Source of the DNA: a virus
IMG/VR virus record: IMGVR_UViG_3300017753_000019
Location: 1-41,493 of that record
Direction: 5' to 3' (one strand)
Length of the DNA stretch: 41,493 bases
The position numbers and the translations under genes were made by a program. Below, in pieces: positions 15,211 through 23,670 of this stretch; position 1 is the stretch's first letter; every line of letters begins with the position of its first letter. The notes below the pieces were generated by a model, which saw nothing but the letters and a program-made list of their open reading frames with translations, was not told the DNA's origin and ran no database searches.

Positions 15211-16160
15211 TTGAATTCACACTCCACCATAATTTCAGTCAATGCTGCTATAAGATTAATCTCTTGATCAGCTACGAACGCAATTTGATACTGATACTTA
15301 GCAATAAGCAACACAGCAGCAGCAATGCTAGGACCTTCAAGGGACTCCACCAGAGCATCATAAACACGACGCAGTAATACGCTAGGATCGTTGTCCAAAT
15401 TAGAAACGACCCACTTACGAACCTCCGTAAAGTTTTTCTCTTTAAGAACCTTGATAAGTTCATTGATGTTTACATCACTAAATTGTGCAAGAATTGCTGT
15501 ATCAATATTGCCTCCGGTAGAATACCGTTGACACTCATTAAGAACACGTCTCCACTCAGGGAAGTGCTTATTGATCAGTTCTATCAGAACTTTTGGATCA
15601 TATGCAATATTCTCTGTATCCAAGATTGTTTGCAATCTTTTGAAGAACTTGGCAGCGATTGCTGGTTTTTGTTTGTTTGTAATTCCGAACTCGACCACCG
15701 CGCATCGGGAGTGGAGAGGTTCGATAATTTTGTTCTTGTAATTACAGGTGAAGATGAATCGGCAGTTGCTATAAAATGCCTCAATATTCGCCCGTAAGAG
15801 GAGCTGTACGTCATGGGTAGTGTTGTCAGCTTCGTCAATAATGATGACTTTGTGCTTTGCGCCAATTGCTTGAAGTGAAACGGTCGAAGCAAAGTTCTTT
15901 GCTTGGTTCCGTACTGTGTCCAGAAATCGTCCCTCATCGGATCCGTTTATGATTATGTAGTCACACCCGAGTTGCTCACAGAGAGCTCGGGCAATAGTTG
16001 TCTTACCACAACCAGCAGGACCTGCTAGCAATAAGTTAGGAATTTCTCCCCCATCAACAAACTCTTGGAATGTTTTCTTGATGGAATCGGGGAGAATACA
16101 GTCATCAACTTCTTTGGGGCGATACTTCTCGACCCAAAGAAAATCACTTTTAGGACTCAT
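15207..16160 (-). CDS. 44: Clamp loader ATPase, T4 gp44 homologue
   Basis: 317 residues, AAA+ ATPase. WVEKYRPKEVDDC opening, Walker A GPAGCGKT (47-54), Walker B KVIIIDEAD (104-112) and the clamp-loader SRC motif (LHSRCAVVEF) that carries the arginine finger. It drives loading of the gp45 clamp with gp62. The start overlaps the gp45 end by about 11 bases. Length matches T4 gp44 (319). Confidence 0.96.
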   Translation of the reverse strand: MSPKSDFLWVEKYRPKEVDDCILPDSIKKTFQEFVDGGEIPNLLLAGPAGCGKTTIARALCEQLGCDYIIINGSDEGRFLDTVRNQAKNFASTVSLQAIGAKHKVIIIDEADNTTHDVQLLLRANIEAFYSNCRFIFTCNYKNKIIEPLHSRCAVVEFGITNKQKPAIAAKFFKRLQTILDTENIAYDPKVLIELINKHFPEWRRVLNECQRYSTGGNIDTAILAQFSDVNINELIKVLKEKNFTEVRKWVVSNLDNDPSVLLRRVYDALVESLEGPSIAAAVLLIAKYQYQIAFVADQEINLIAALTEIMVECEFK

Positions 16161-16821
16161 AAGTTAGATCAGGTTCAAGAGCGATGTAATAAGTCAGGTT
16201 ACGATCCTGACTGGTGAATTTTGCAAGACCAGACTTGGAGATAACGACTCCATAAGAACCAGGAATCACCTTGATGTTTTCAACCTTGAAGTTGAACTCA
16301 AAAGTTTCCGTAGTTTCACCAACTACAATCTCATAGGTATTAGAAGTATCATTCTTCTTGTCACGTGCCACCATCTTGACAACACCGTTGCCGCCAATAG
16401 CAGACAGATCAGGCACCTGATAGACACCAGCTGCTTTAAGCAGGCGATCTAGGTCTTGTGTACTGAGCACGAAACAAACATCCTCAGAGGGCAGTGTGAG
16501 AGACTTCTCGGGAGGTGTGATGATGACATTGGGATCAGCAAAGAAATACTTTGATCGTGACTTTCCTTCTCGGACCACAACATAACTCTCATTAGTAAAG
16601 TCAAGATCAGGAACAGTCTTGTGTAGTTGCATTCCGTTTAGGAACTGATTCAGATCATAGATACCAAAGTCTTTGGGGAACTCCTCGTCAATAGTTGCTT
16701 CTGCAAGAATGTTCTTCATCACACTGATAGTGCGAAGTGAATTGCCTTCCTTGAACAACAAAGACTGATTAATGTTACTGAAATTTTTAAGCAGTGAGAG
16801 AGTTGAATCAGAAAGTTTCAT
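16150..16821 (-). CDS. 45: Sliding clamp, T4 gp45 homologue
   Basis: 223 residues. MKLSDSTLSLLKNFSNINQSLLF matches the T4 gp45 opening; DFGIYDLNQFLNGMQL is the first-domain strand/helix. I prefer ATG 16821, where homology begins and the overlap with the preceding gene is 14 bases; ATG 16839 would add six residues, and neither has a clear ribosome site. The trimeric ring tethers gp43. In T4-like phages gp45 also activates late transcription together with gp33 and gp55; gp55 is encoded at 24707. Confidence 0.92.
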   Translation of the reverse strand: MKLSDSTLSLLKNFSNINQSLLFKEGNSLRTISVMKNILAEATIDEEFPKDFGIYDLNQFLNGMQLHKTVPDLDFTNESYVVVREGKSRSKYFFADPNVIITPPEKSLTLPSEDVCFVLSTQDLDRLLKAAGVYQVPDLSAIGGNGVVKMVARDKKNDTSNTYEIVVGETTETFEFNFKVENIKVIPGSYGVVISKSGLAKFTSQDRNLTYYIALEPDLTYES

Positions 16822-17335
16822 ACGGTTGGGGGTTGTCATTACAGAGACCAGAGAAGTGGTATAGAAGGATGCAATAGTGAATTGCTTTTAGGATGTCCTG
16901 TTTGGACTTCCCATCTTTCTTACCGAAGCGAGAAAGATATTTGATTGCATTAGATCGACAGAAAGGTTCTGCATCACCAATACCTTCAATGAGGTCAAGA
17001 GTCTGAGTCTTAGACTCTTTTGAAGTATAGTGGGAACGGTAGGTCATTCCCAAGTAATCACGAACTTCTTTAAGGATTACATCTTCATTGTACTTCCATC
17101 TTTTGTTGTTGTTATTAGTTGTTGGGAGATCAGGAACTCCTACCTCATCTTGACAGAGATCAAAACTGATAGTGTCTTCACCATAATAAGAGGGATACAC
17201 TTGACTAGCAGCTACCGGTCCATGTTCATCATAGTTGTATTCAAAGATGTTGGAAGCAGTGTCAGTGTCAGGGAGATCAAATTCATTAATTTTGTAGTTC
17301 ATAGCATCATATAGTAGAGACCAAGAGTTTGTCAT
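16808..17335 (-). CDS. DUF3310 protein with low-similarity N-terminal extension
   Basis: 175 residues. The C-terminal half (about 100-165) matches DUF3310: SHYTSKESKTQTLDLIEGIG, then C-R-S-N-A-I-K-Y-L-x-R-F-G-K-K-D-G and a following helix. DUF3310 occurs in many phages and is often linked to T7 gp1.7-type nucleotide kinases; that link is recalled and not verified. The N-terminal 95 residues are acidic and look poorly ordered. It sits between the CobS-like ATPase (ATGA overlap) and gp45. Confidence 0.8.
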   Translation of the reverse strand: MTNSWSLLYDAMNYKINEFDLPDTDTASNIFEYNYDEHGPVAASQVYPSYYGEDTISFDLCQDEVGVPDLPTTNNNNKRWKYNEDVILKEVRDYLGMTYRSHYTSKESKTQTLDLIEGIGDAEPFCRSNAIKYLSRFGKKDGKSKQDILKAIHYCILLYHFSGLCNDNPQPYETF

Positions 17336-18387
17336 ACAGATTCTACATCAAACTGTACGTCGATGTCAACCTTATCATAGAGATCCATGAAAGCTTGTTT
17401 AGTTTCATCATCAAAACGATTCAAACATACTTCGATTGATTTTGCTTTGTCTTCAAAGATAGCATAAGCATTGACAATGTGAACCAAGCGGCGTGTACTG
17501 ATCAACTCATCGACACCACCATCATAGAATGTCTTACGGATGATGTCTGCCCAGTCACAGAGACGCTTACAGAAATCTGCATCACTACAAATCTTACCAA
17601 GAATTTTTTGTTCAGTGGCAGCAGTAGGATATTCCTGCTCAAAAGTTACAGGGAAACGTTCAAGGAATGCTTCGTTAAGAACATTAGTGCCAATAAAACG
17701 ATCATCGTCAGAACCCTTACCTTTTGTGTTTGCAGTAGCAATTACATTGAATCCCTTTCTAGGAGAGATAAACCTACCAATCTTCTTCAAGAAGACACCT
17801 TTACCTTCTAGGATGGATTGCAAGCAAAGAATTTTATTAGATGCAAGGTCCACTTCATCCAAAAGCAGGATTGCGCCGCGTTCCAGGGCTTCAATAACTG
17901 GACCATTGTGCCATACTGTCTCGCCATTAATAAGGCGGAACCCACCAATAAGGTCGTCTTCATCGGTTTCTACTGTGATATTGACACGGATAAGTTCTCT
18001 GCCCAACGCTGCACACGCTTGCTCAACTCCGAACGTTTTACCGTTACCAGAAAGACCCGTGATGAACGTTGGATAAAACAGATTGGACTTAATAATCTTT
18101 TTAATATCAGCGAAGTTACCAAAGCTGACGAAGGTATCATCTTTTGAAGGAATAAGGTTTTGCTCCACAGCAGGAATTGCAGGAGGTGCTTGATAAGTTT
18201 TCTCTAATTTTTGTTGCAAAGTCAGATTCCACTTACCACGTCCTACTTTATATTGATCAAGACGCTTGGTGATTGTTTGATATGAGATATCATTCGATGC
18301 ACAATATCCTCTAACATCAGCAGCAACAATCTCATCACCATATAAATCTTTCAGATTGTCAAGAATGTGTTCTGTTGATTGGGACAT
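17332..18387 (-). CDS. cobS: CobS-like MoxR-type AAA+ ATPase
   Basis: 351 residues. Walker A GLSGNGKT (111-118), Walker B ILLLDEVD (173-180), sensor 1 IATAN (216-220) and NEAFLERFPVTFE with the likely arginine finger. The first 65 residues form a separate helical domain. In T4-like cyanophages this gene is labelled cobS after the cobaltochelatase ATPase subunit, but it lacks the rest of a B12 pathway in this window. Its neighbour two genes upstream (19339-21438) has the CobT-like VWA domain, so a MoxR/VWA machine is plausible. ACGGAG before the ATG is the likely ribosome site. Confidence 0.88.
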   Translation of the reverse strand: MSQSTEHILDNLKDLYGDEIVAADVRGYCASNDISYQTITKRLDQYKVGRGKWNLTLQQKLEKTYQAPPAIPAVEQNLIPSKDDTFVSFGNFADIKKIIKSNLFYPTFITGLSGNGKTFGVEQACAALGRELIRVNITVETDEDDLIGGFRLINGETVWHNGPVIEALERGAILLLDEVDLASNKILCLQSILEGKGVFLKKIGRFISPRKGFNVIATANTKGKGSDDDRFIGTNVLNEAFLERFPVTFEQEYPTAATEQKILGKICSDADFCKRLCDWADIIRKTFYDGGVDELISTRRLVHIVNAYAIFEDKAKSIEVCLNRFDDETKQAFMDLYDKVDIDVQFDVESV

Positions 18388-18400
18388 TAGTTCGTTTCGT

Positions 18401-18811
18401 TTACTCCGTAATTATAACGGAGGATGGGTTGCTGTGGGAGGGTGGGTAGTTAGGTTTCCGAAGTGTCACAGTGGGTTTTTCCTCAAACGGTCTTATGTAC
18501 TCATGATGAACCGTTTTACCAGCATTAAATTTTCCAATCATAAATTCATACCCAACTGTGGGATCACACTCCCCACAAGTAAAGATATCACATACTGCCA
18601 TTTCTTTTTCAGGCCAAGTGTGAATACTAATATGACTTTCTGCCAGTAGAGTTACCGCTGTTACTCCCTGAGGAGTGAATTGATGTGATACTGTATTTAA
18701 CCAAGTAGCACCACATTGCACTGAGGTCTGATACAGAACGTTCTCAATGTATATCCTATCATTAAGAAGGTTCTTGTCACAATCATAAAGAGTGAATAGA
18801 ATATGTTTCAT
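18401..18811 (-). CDS. speD: S-adenosylmethionine decarboxylase
   Basis: 136 residues, bacterial SpeD type. Self-processing site Glu58-Ser59 in LAESHISIHTWPE, where Ser59 becomes the pyruvoyl cofactor; His64 and Cys79 (CDIFTCG) are the other conserved catalytic residues. The product, decarboxylated AdoMet, supplies aminopropyl groups for spermidine. speD is common in marine T4-like cyanophages; polyamines may aid DNA packing or host translation. The proenzyme is complete. The stop codon lies beside a dyad that contains TATAAT, possibly regulating cobS. Confidence 0.95.
   Translation of the reverse strand: MKHILFTLYDCDKNLLNDRIYIENVLYQTSVQCGATWLNTVSHQFTPQGVTAVTLLAESHISIHTWPEKEMAVCDIFTCGECDPTVGYEFMIGKFNAGKTVHHEYIRPFEEKPTVTLRKPNYPPSHSNPSSVIITE
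18404..18422 (-). promoter_or_regulatory. Dyad containing a TATAAT, possible cobS promoter/operator
   Basis: CTCCGT and ACGGAG arms flank a 7-base centre holding TATAAT on the minus strand (18411-18416). It lies at the speD stop, about 20 bases before the cobS ATG. There is no good -35 box. One arm also supplies the GGAG ribosome site, so it may instead be an RNA hairpin that hides it. Confidence 0.35.
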
Positions 18812-18814
18812 TGA

Positions 18815-19342
18815 TTAGACCCAATCTGGTTTTCTATTTGGTAAGCGAAGGTAGTTATCCTTTACCCACGGTTTAGATGCAATATACATCTTGTAAGCAG
18901 TAAATATATCGATGCTCGTATCATATTTAAACTCATCGGGTCCTGCAAAAACAAAGGGTGTTGTGCCCTTCCCACTGCGACCTTGTAGATCTGCTGTGGG
19001 AAGTATCTCTTTTGCTGCTAGAAGGGTCTTCTGACACGTGTGTGCCTTACCATAGCGAGCAGTGTACTCATCACACATAGCAAGTCCATGAGCAAGTAAC
19101 CATTGCCAGTTGGTCACAAACTCATTCGCCCACTTGGTGCATGGGTGGTTACGAAAAGCACCCTTCTCAGTAGCATAGGGAGTACCGTCTGCTCTGGGAA
19201 GAGTGCCAAACCCATGACCCCATTTGTCAGAGCATACAATAGCAAGCATCTGACAAGTTTCTAGGGGCATCTTGACAATATGCTTGTCAGGTAGAACCCT
19301 AGCAGAATGCCAGGGACTAGGATCAGTCACAAAAATATTCAC
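18815..19342 (-). CDS. Conserved phage protein with HPCxxWA motif
   Basis: 175 residues. It has a DPSPWHSARVLPDKHIVKM opening, ETCQMLAIV helix, NHPCTKWANE motif and AMCDEYTARYGKAH. Many phages and some bacteria have related proteins; I recall them being labelled as pyrimidine-dimer glycosylase-like in places, but I cannot confirm this. The invariant D, H, K and C/W residues suggest an enzyme. It lies between the VWA protein and speD, with a near-consensus promoter (19370-19398) inside the upstream gene giving a 21-base leader. Confidence 0.75.
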   Translation of the reverse strand: MNIFVTDPSPWHSARVLPDKHIVKMPLETCQMLAIVCSDKWGHGFGTLPRADGTPYATEKGAFRNHPCTKWANEFVTNWQWLLAHGLAMCDEYTARYGKAHTCQKTLLAAKEILPTADLQGRSGKGTTPFVFAGPDEFKYDTSIDIFTAYKMYIASKPWVKDNYLRLPNRKPDWV

Positions 19343-21438
19343 GCAACTAACTCCACGAACTCCGAAAGAATTTTACGATTGAACTTGGATTTTGTCAAGG
19401 ACTTCTTGAAGGCAGCACGGATAGCCCCCTTGCTCGCACCCTCAGCAACGTCAAAATCAACAGTGTTATGCATGTTGGATTGATTCATCACAAACATCTT
19501 AGCGTAAGCAGGAACATCAACAGCAGCAGATTTTTGTTTTACGAACGTTTTGACATATTTTGAAATAAGATTTGGATCTTCAACTTTTCTTTTCAGAAAC
19601 TTAGTAAACTCAGTAGTGCTAGACGGTCTGATACCAATAATATTTACATCAGGATTTCTATCAGTAAAGTTTTTAATCAAATCATCTACACTATCCCACT
19701 TTTCTAGTTTGTAAGTTGTCCGAAGAACAGGATCACGAAGATAAACATTGTCATTAAAATTAAGTGAGGATGGAACGATTACTTCCTCTCCCTGATAAGT
19801 GGTACGCATTCTTCCAAAGGTAAGGAACTGAGATTCTCCATCAGTCAGAATAACAGTATGAACTTTTTGAAGTCTCTTCTGAGATTTAAACTCAGGAATA
19901 ATATTATGAAGACACAAAATGACTTCATTAAGAGGAGTACCACTCAAACCAAATCCCATGGGAACGTGAATTCGTTGATATCCTACGGATAGATTCCAAA
20001 AATTAAGACACTGTTTCTCAAATTCCATGGCATTACAATCACTATTCATGAATTCAAGTAGACGGAAACTCTTTTCAATCCACAATTCATTTGGTTTAGG
20101 GTCATCAAGCAAACTACTGCGATGTCCTTCATCCTCAACATCTTCATGCCAACAGTTTGTAAATGCATAGACTCGGAAAGGAATATTAACCTTACGACAG
20201 AACCAAGCAAGATTGAACAATTGCTTTGCAGTGTCTTCAAGACATCCTCCCATAGATCCTGACCAATCAAGAATGAAAACCAATCCATGATTTTTTCCAT
20301 CAGGAATAGTAGTTACTTTCTTGAATAAATCTTCATTGAATTTATAGGTATGAAGTTTACTACAATCCAATACACCAGTTCTACTGATTGAAGCACGTGA
20401 GTAAGAGTCTGCTGACTTGCGACACTCAAACTCTTTGACCATATAATTTACTTCTTTCTGAACAGACTTCTTATATTTTGCATACGCTTCTTTGAGATAT
20501 ATCATTGGGTTGCAACGATCATCAATATCACGATACATAATATCCCAAAACAAACTCAATTTATTATCAATCTCTTTGTTAGGAATGACTGCCTTTTCAA
20601 TGGGAATATCAGGAATCTGAACATAGCGAGATTCTCTACCACCAAAACTAGCCAGGTTCCTGATTGCTCCACTTTCAGACTCAGCAGTATTTACAGAAGG
20701 CTCAGTAGAATCCTGGCGAATATCAGAATTGCCACTATCCATATCGTCTTCATCAGAATCATCCCAATTATCAATAGGATCGGACTCAGAGTCATCACTG
20801 CTATCACTCCTATCGTCCACATCAGTGCTGTTCCCCATCTCCGATCCCGAAGTAATTTCCTCACTCTCCGAGACATCTTCCTTCTTTGGTTGTTGAGTTT
20901 TTTCTTTGTCGAATAAGTAGAGAAGTTTAGCGGCAGTGATGACATCTTCCCAAGTTTCAGAGTTTTGAATGGATTGAACGATTGGTTGCTCTTCAAGAGA
21001 GAACTTGATACCGAGGAAAGGACCAACCTTGAAGTGTAGATTTACACGGTCTGCAAGAGACAACTTGGTAAAATCTTCTCCCTCAGTAGAGAAGAAGTCC
21101 ATATCATGAAACTCTTGATATCCTTTGTAGAAAGTTTTAGAAAGACCTGCAAACCTACGTTTGATAAGTTTTTCAATACGAACATCCTCCACTACATTAA
21201 CAAACGCATGTGGAACATCCCTAGGAGGGTCTACATTAGGAGTATAGAGGGCATGTCCAACCTCATGAGCAACTAGAAGATCAAAGATCTCTTCGCTTGC
21301 ACGCTCCCATACAGGGAGAGTAAGAACACGGGTATCAACATTGAACTGAGCTGTCTGGACATGCTTGTGTTCGACAATCAGATTCTCTTGTGCCAGGAGT
21401 TTGGCAACCGTACCCTTGACTTCTAGGTTGACAGACAT
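19339..21438 (-). CDS. CobT-like protein: HEXXH metallopeptidase-type domain plus VWA domain
   Basis: 699 residues. The N-terminal domain has AHEVGHALYTP (His58, Glu59, His62), a zinc-peptidase motif, and NVVEDVRIE (81-89), whose Glu is placed as a third metal ligand. Residues 187-255 are a Ser/Asp/Glu-rich acidic linker, as in CobT. The VWA domain starts near 384 with a complete MIDAS DWSGS (Asp391, Ser393, Ser395) and continues through VILTDGES. The combination matches cyanophage proteins called CobT or peptidase. The CobS-like ATPase is encoded two genes downstream. It probably forms a MoxR/VWA-type remodelling complex; substrate unknown. Confidence 0.85.
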   Translation of the reverse strand: MSVNLEVKGTVAKLLAQENLIVEHKHVQTAQFNVDTRVLTLPVWERASEEIFDLLVAHEVGHALYTPNVDPPRDVPHAFVNVVEDVRIEKLIKRRFAGLSKTFYKGYQEFHDMDFFSTEGEDFTKLSLADRVNLHFKVGPFLGIKFSLEEQPIVQSIQNSETWEDVITAAKLLYLFDKEKTQQPKKEDVSESEEITSGSEMGNSTDVDDRSDSSDDSESDPIDNWDDSDEDDMDSGNSDIRQDSTEPSVNTAESESGAIRNLASFGGRESRYVQIPDIPIEKAVIPNKEIDNKLSLFWDIMYRDIDDRCNPMIYLKEAYAKYKKSVQKEVNYMVKEFECRKSADSYSRASISRTGVLDCSKLHTYKFNEDLFKKVTTIPDGKNHGLVFILDWSGSMGGCLEDTAKQLFNLAWFCRKVNIPFRVYAFTNCWHEDVEDEGHRSSLLDDPKPNELWIEKSFRLLEFMNSDCNAMEFEKQCLNFWNLSVGYQRIHVPMGFGLSGTPLNEVILCLHNIIPEFKSQKRLQKVHTVILTDGESQFLTFGRMRTTYQGEEVIVPSSLNFNDNVYLRDPVLRTTYKLEKWDSVDDLIKNFTDRNPDVNIIGIRPSSTTEFTKFLKRKVEDPNLISKYVKTFVKQKSAAVDVPAYAKMFVMNQSNMHNTVDFDVAEGASKGAIRAAFKKSLTKSKFNRKILSEFVELVA
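19370..19398 (-). promoter_or_regulatory. Sigma70-type promoter inside the VWA gene
   Basis: TTGACA (19393-19398), 17-base spacer, TAAAAT (19370-19375) on the minus strand. Predicted start about 19363, 21 bases before the ATG at 19342. It is embedded in the codons for LTKSKFNRKI. Confidence 0.5.
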
Positions 21439-21542
21439 GCAGTTCTCTCAGGTATGTACCCATAATACGACGAAACCTCCCGCTTGGGGAGGTTGGTGTA
21501 CCGCTTCTTAAAGTGGCTTAGTGCTTCACGCCTTGCCCTCAT
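21423..21542 (-). CDS. Possible 39-aa basic protein
   Basis: Starts at the ATG at 21542 (MRARREALSHFKKRYTNLPK) and ends 16 bases inside the VWA gene start. The same frame is open to an ATG at 21608, but that extension overlaps the better-supported 59-aa ORF. Very basic and Tyr-rich; no family recognised. It fills the gap between two neighbours with short overlaps on both sides. No ribosome site visible, so moderate doubt. Confidence 0.42.
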   Translation of the reverse strand: MRARREALSHFKKRYTNLPKREVSSYYGYIPERTACLST

Positions 21543-21705
21543 TGCTTGTGGTTTGAGTTTTCTCTTCTGCTGTTTTTTGCTGTGATGTTGCCAGTTTGGA
21601 GTATGCATTGAGATACCTATCAGATGCAGGGTCAGTGATTAACGTCATACCATTTTGTTTGAATTCTTTGGAGATGTCAACTGGACGGCGAATCTGTTCT
21701 CTCAT
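21526..21705 (-). CDS. Hidden 59-aa hypothetical protein after gp46
   Basis: Read by hand. The ATG at 21705 overlaps the gp46 stop as ATGA; TGA at 21526-21528. It begins MREQIRRPVDISKEFKQNGM and continues with LITDPASDRYLNAYSKLATS, then a polar tail. Length, coupling and the lack of another gene in the gap support it. No function recognised. Confidence 0.58.
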   Translation of the reverse strand: MREQIRRPVDISKEFKQNGMTLITDPASDRYLNAYSKLATSQQKTAEEKTQTTSNEGKA

Positions 21706-23408
21706 GGTGCTTTGCGGGAAAAACCTTTGACTTTCTCAAATCTTAGCACGTTTTCAAACTTATCAAACAAAGATTCCTTATGGGATATGATGAAGACATT
21801 AGCACCCTTAATGACGTACCGGATGATCTTCAAAAACTCTTCGGTTCCAAGACCGTCAAGAGAACTGTCAAACACTTCATCCATAATCAGGAGGTTTGTG
21901 CTAATAGAATTTTTAAATGCAGCAACTTCACGCCAGGTAAAGAGTAATGCTAAGTCAATTCTCATTTTTTCTCCTTCACTAAAAGAGGCGTATGAGAAAT
22001 TGTCATGTATTGGTGATTGGACTGTCTCATTAAATTCTTCATCAAGAGTAAAGTTGATAAAGAAATCCATCATTTGAAGATAGCGATTAACTTGTTTGTT
22101 AATTAGAGGGAGATACTGTTTGATTATTTTAGTTTTAACTCCCCCATCCTTCAATAAGGAGTAAGCAAAATCGTGATTCTTTATTGATTCAGTTTTAGTT
22201 GCTAGATCTTCATACGTCCCCTGTAAAGTTTCATTAAACTCATTTAACTTTTCGTGCTCAGAATTTCTGTTCGCCAATTGATCGGTAATTCTTTGAATTT
22301 CCGATTCCAAGTCTCGGCACTGACGTTGTAATCCTGAAACCCGAATAGTGTTTTTAGAAACTTCATTGTTTAGGGTAGATACCTCCTGAGAGAGTTTGTT
22401 GTATTGAGATTCTTTAAGATTTTCATTATTAATTTTTGAGTCTAAATCACTCAAACCACCATCCAATTCTTCTATTGAAGAATTAAGATTCTCAATTCTA
22501 TTTAATCTAAACTCTTCCTCAATATCCTGAGTACATGTGGGGCATACCGTATTTTTTTCAAAGAATGAAATTTCTCTGTTGGTATTTTCTTTCTTATTGT
22601 TAATTTTTACACGAAGATTATTGAGTTTATTCTTTGTAGTTGGTTCCCATTTGATGTTAACTCTTTCTATATCGTCAATCTCTTCAACCAATTTTGTGTT
22701 GTCACAAAGATATAAATTTGCTTCTGATGCAATTATTTTTATTTGATCTTTCTTTTCTGCGATATCATTTTTACTAGACCTCTCAATTTGCTCAATAAAT
22801 TCTCTTTGCATTTTTAGTTTATCTTTAACAGAATCTCTCTTCAATTCAAGAGTTCTAACATCATCTCTAATAGCTCTAATCTTATCTTTGATCAAACTAT
22901 TCATAGAAGAAAAGATTTTAATGTCTAGCAAATCTTCAATAACTTCTCTACGATGTGCTGAGGGAAGTTGCATAAAAGGAACAAAAGTAGAACTACCCAG
23001 AATCACAATCTGTGTGAAAGACTTAAAATTTAATTTAAGAATATTTTGTTCTAGTTTTTTCTGCTGATCGTTTGCTGATGCATCTTGATCTTGTACTTCA
23101 CCATCAACCCACACTTCAAACTTTGCAGGTTTCAACCCACGTACAATTTTATATTCTTTACCTTTGATACTAAATTCTACTTCAACAACACAATCCTTTT
23201 CATTGACAGTATTGATAAGTTGTGGTTTATTAATTTTACGAAATGGTTTATTGAATAGGGAAAATGTCAACGCATCAAGAATTGTTGACTTACCAGAACC
23301 ATTAGTTCCGATAATCATAGTATTTTTATTCTCATTCAATTGAACTTCTGTCCATTGATTACCTGTGGATAGAAAGTTCTTCCATCTAATAGTCTTAAAC
23401 GTTATCAT
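21702..23408 (-). CDS. 46: Recombination nuclease subunit, T4 gp46 (Rad50/SbcC type)
   Basis: 568 residues. Walker A GTNGSGKS (34-41), long coiled coils either side of the zinc hook CPTC (289-292), then the ABC signature (SFSEGEKMRIDLAL) and Walker B LLIMDEVFD near the C-terminus. With gp47 it resects DNA ends for UvsX-driven recombination and degrades host DNA. All ATPase motifs are complete. The start overlaps the DUF3110 gene by 14 bases. Confidence 0.96.
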   Translation of the reverse strand: MITFKTIRWKNFLSTGNQWTEVQLNENKNTMIIGTNGSGKSTILDALTFSLFNKPFRKINKPQLINTVNEKDCVVEVEFSIKGKEYKIVRGLKPAKFEVWVDGEVQDQDASANDQQKKLEQNILKLNFKSFTQIVILGSSTFVPFMQLPSAHRREVIEDLLDIKIFSSMNSLIKDKIRAIRDDVRTLELKRDSVKDKLKMQREFIEQIERSSKNDIAEKKDQIKIIASEANLYLCDNTKLVEEIDDIERVNIKWEPTTKNKLNNLRVKINNKKENTNREISFFEKNTVCPTCTQDIEEEFRLNRIENLNSSIEELDGGLSDLDSKINNENLKESQYNKLSQEVSTLNNEVSKNTIRVSGLQRQCRDLESEIQRITDQLANRNSEHEKLNEFNETLQGTYEDLATKTESIKNHDFAYSLLKDGGVKTKIIKQYLPLINKQVNRYLQMMDFFINFTLDEEFNETVQSPIHDNFSYASFSEGEKMRIDLALLFTWREVAAFKNSISTNLLIMDEVFDSSLDGLGTEEFLKIIRYVIKGANVFIISHKESLFDKFENVLRFEKVKGFSRKAP

Positions 23409-23670
23409 GAAATGGAGTTTGTGGCGGGATTACAATGTCATTCTTGCCAATGATTGCATAGCGAGTAGAAGAAAATTCACAAGCCTTTACCATCATATCT
23501 GGGTCTATTTCTACAACTTTCATTGATGGGGAATCTTCCACCTCCAACATCATAGCATACCTTGTGGCGTCATCCTCCTCATCAAAGAGATATATGACGC
23601 GATCTCCATCTTCATTTGCTACGGAGTACGCGCCTTCATCTTCTTTTCCATAGACGGTGAGGACAAACAC
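23395..23670 (-). CDS. DUF3110 protein, cyanobacterial family
   Basis: 91 residues. MFVLTVYGKEDEGAYSV, then RVIYLFDEEDDATRYAMMLE and the VEI-D segment match DUF3110, a small family found mainly in cyanobacteria and plants; function unknown. The start is a GTG that shares its G with the gp47 TAG stop (TAGTG). The gene lies exactly between gp47 and gp46, which form one nuclease complex, so it may act with them. The family suggests acquisition from a cyanobacterial host. Confidence 0.82.
   Translation of the reverse strand: MFVLTVYGKEDEGAYSVANEDGDRVIYLFDEEDDATRYAMMLEVEDSPSMKVVEIDPDMMVKACEFSSTRYAIIGKNDIVIPPQTPFHDNV

Noticed and set aside
17340-17369. TTGACA, 18-base spacer, TAGAAT at the end of cobS
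   Set aside because: The start would fall on the ATG of the DUF3310 gene; it could serve gp45 but has a longer spacer and weaker -10.
17540-18076. 178-aa open frame on the plus strand
   Set aside because: Antisense to cobS, whose AAA+ motifs fix the coding strand; Arg/Ser-rich shadow.
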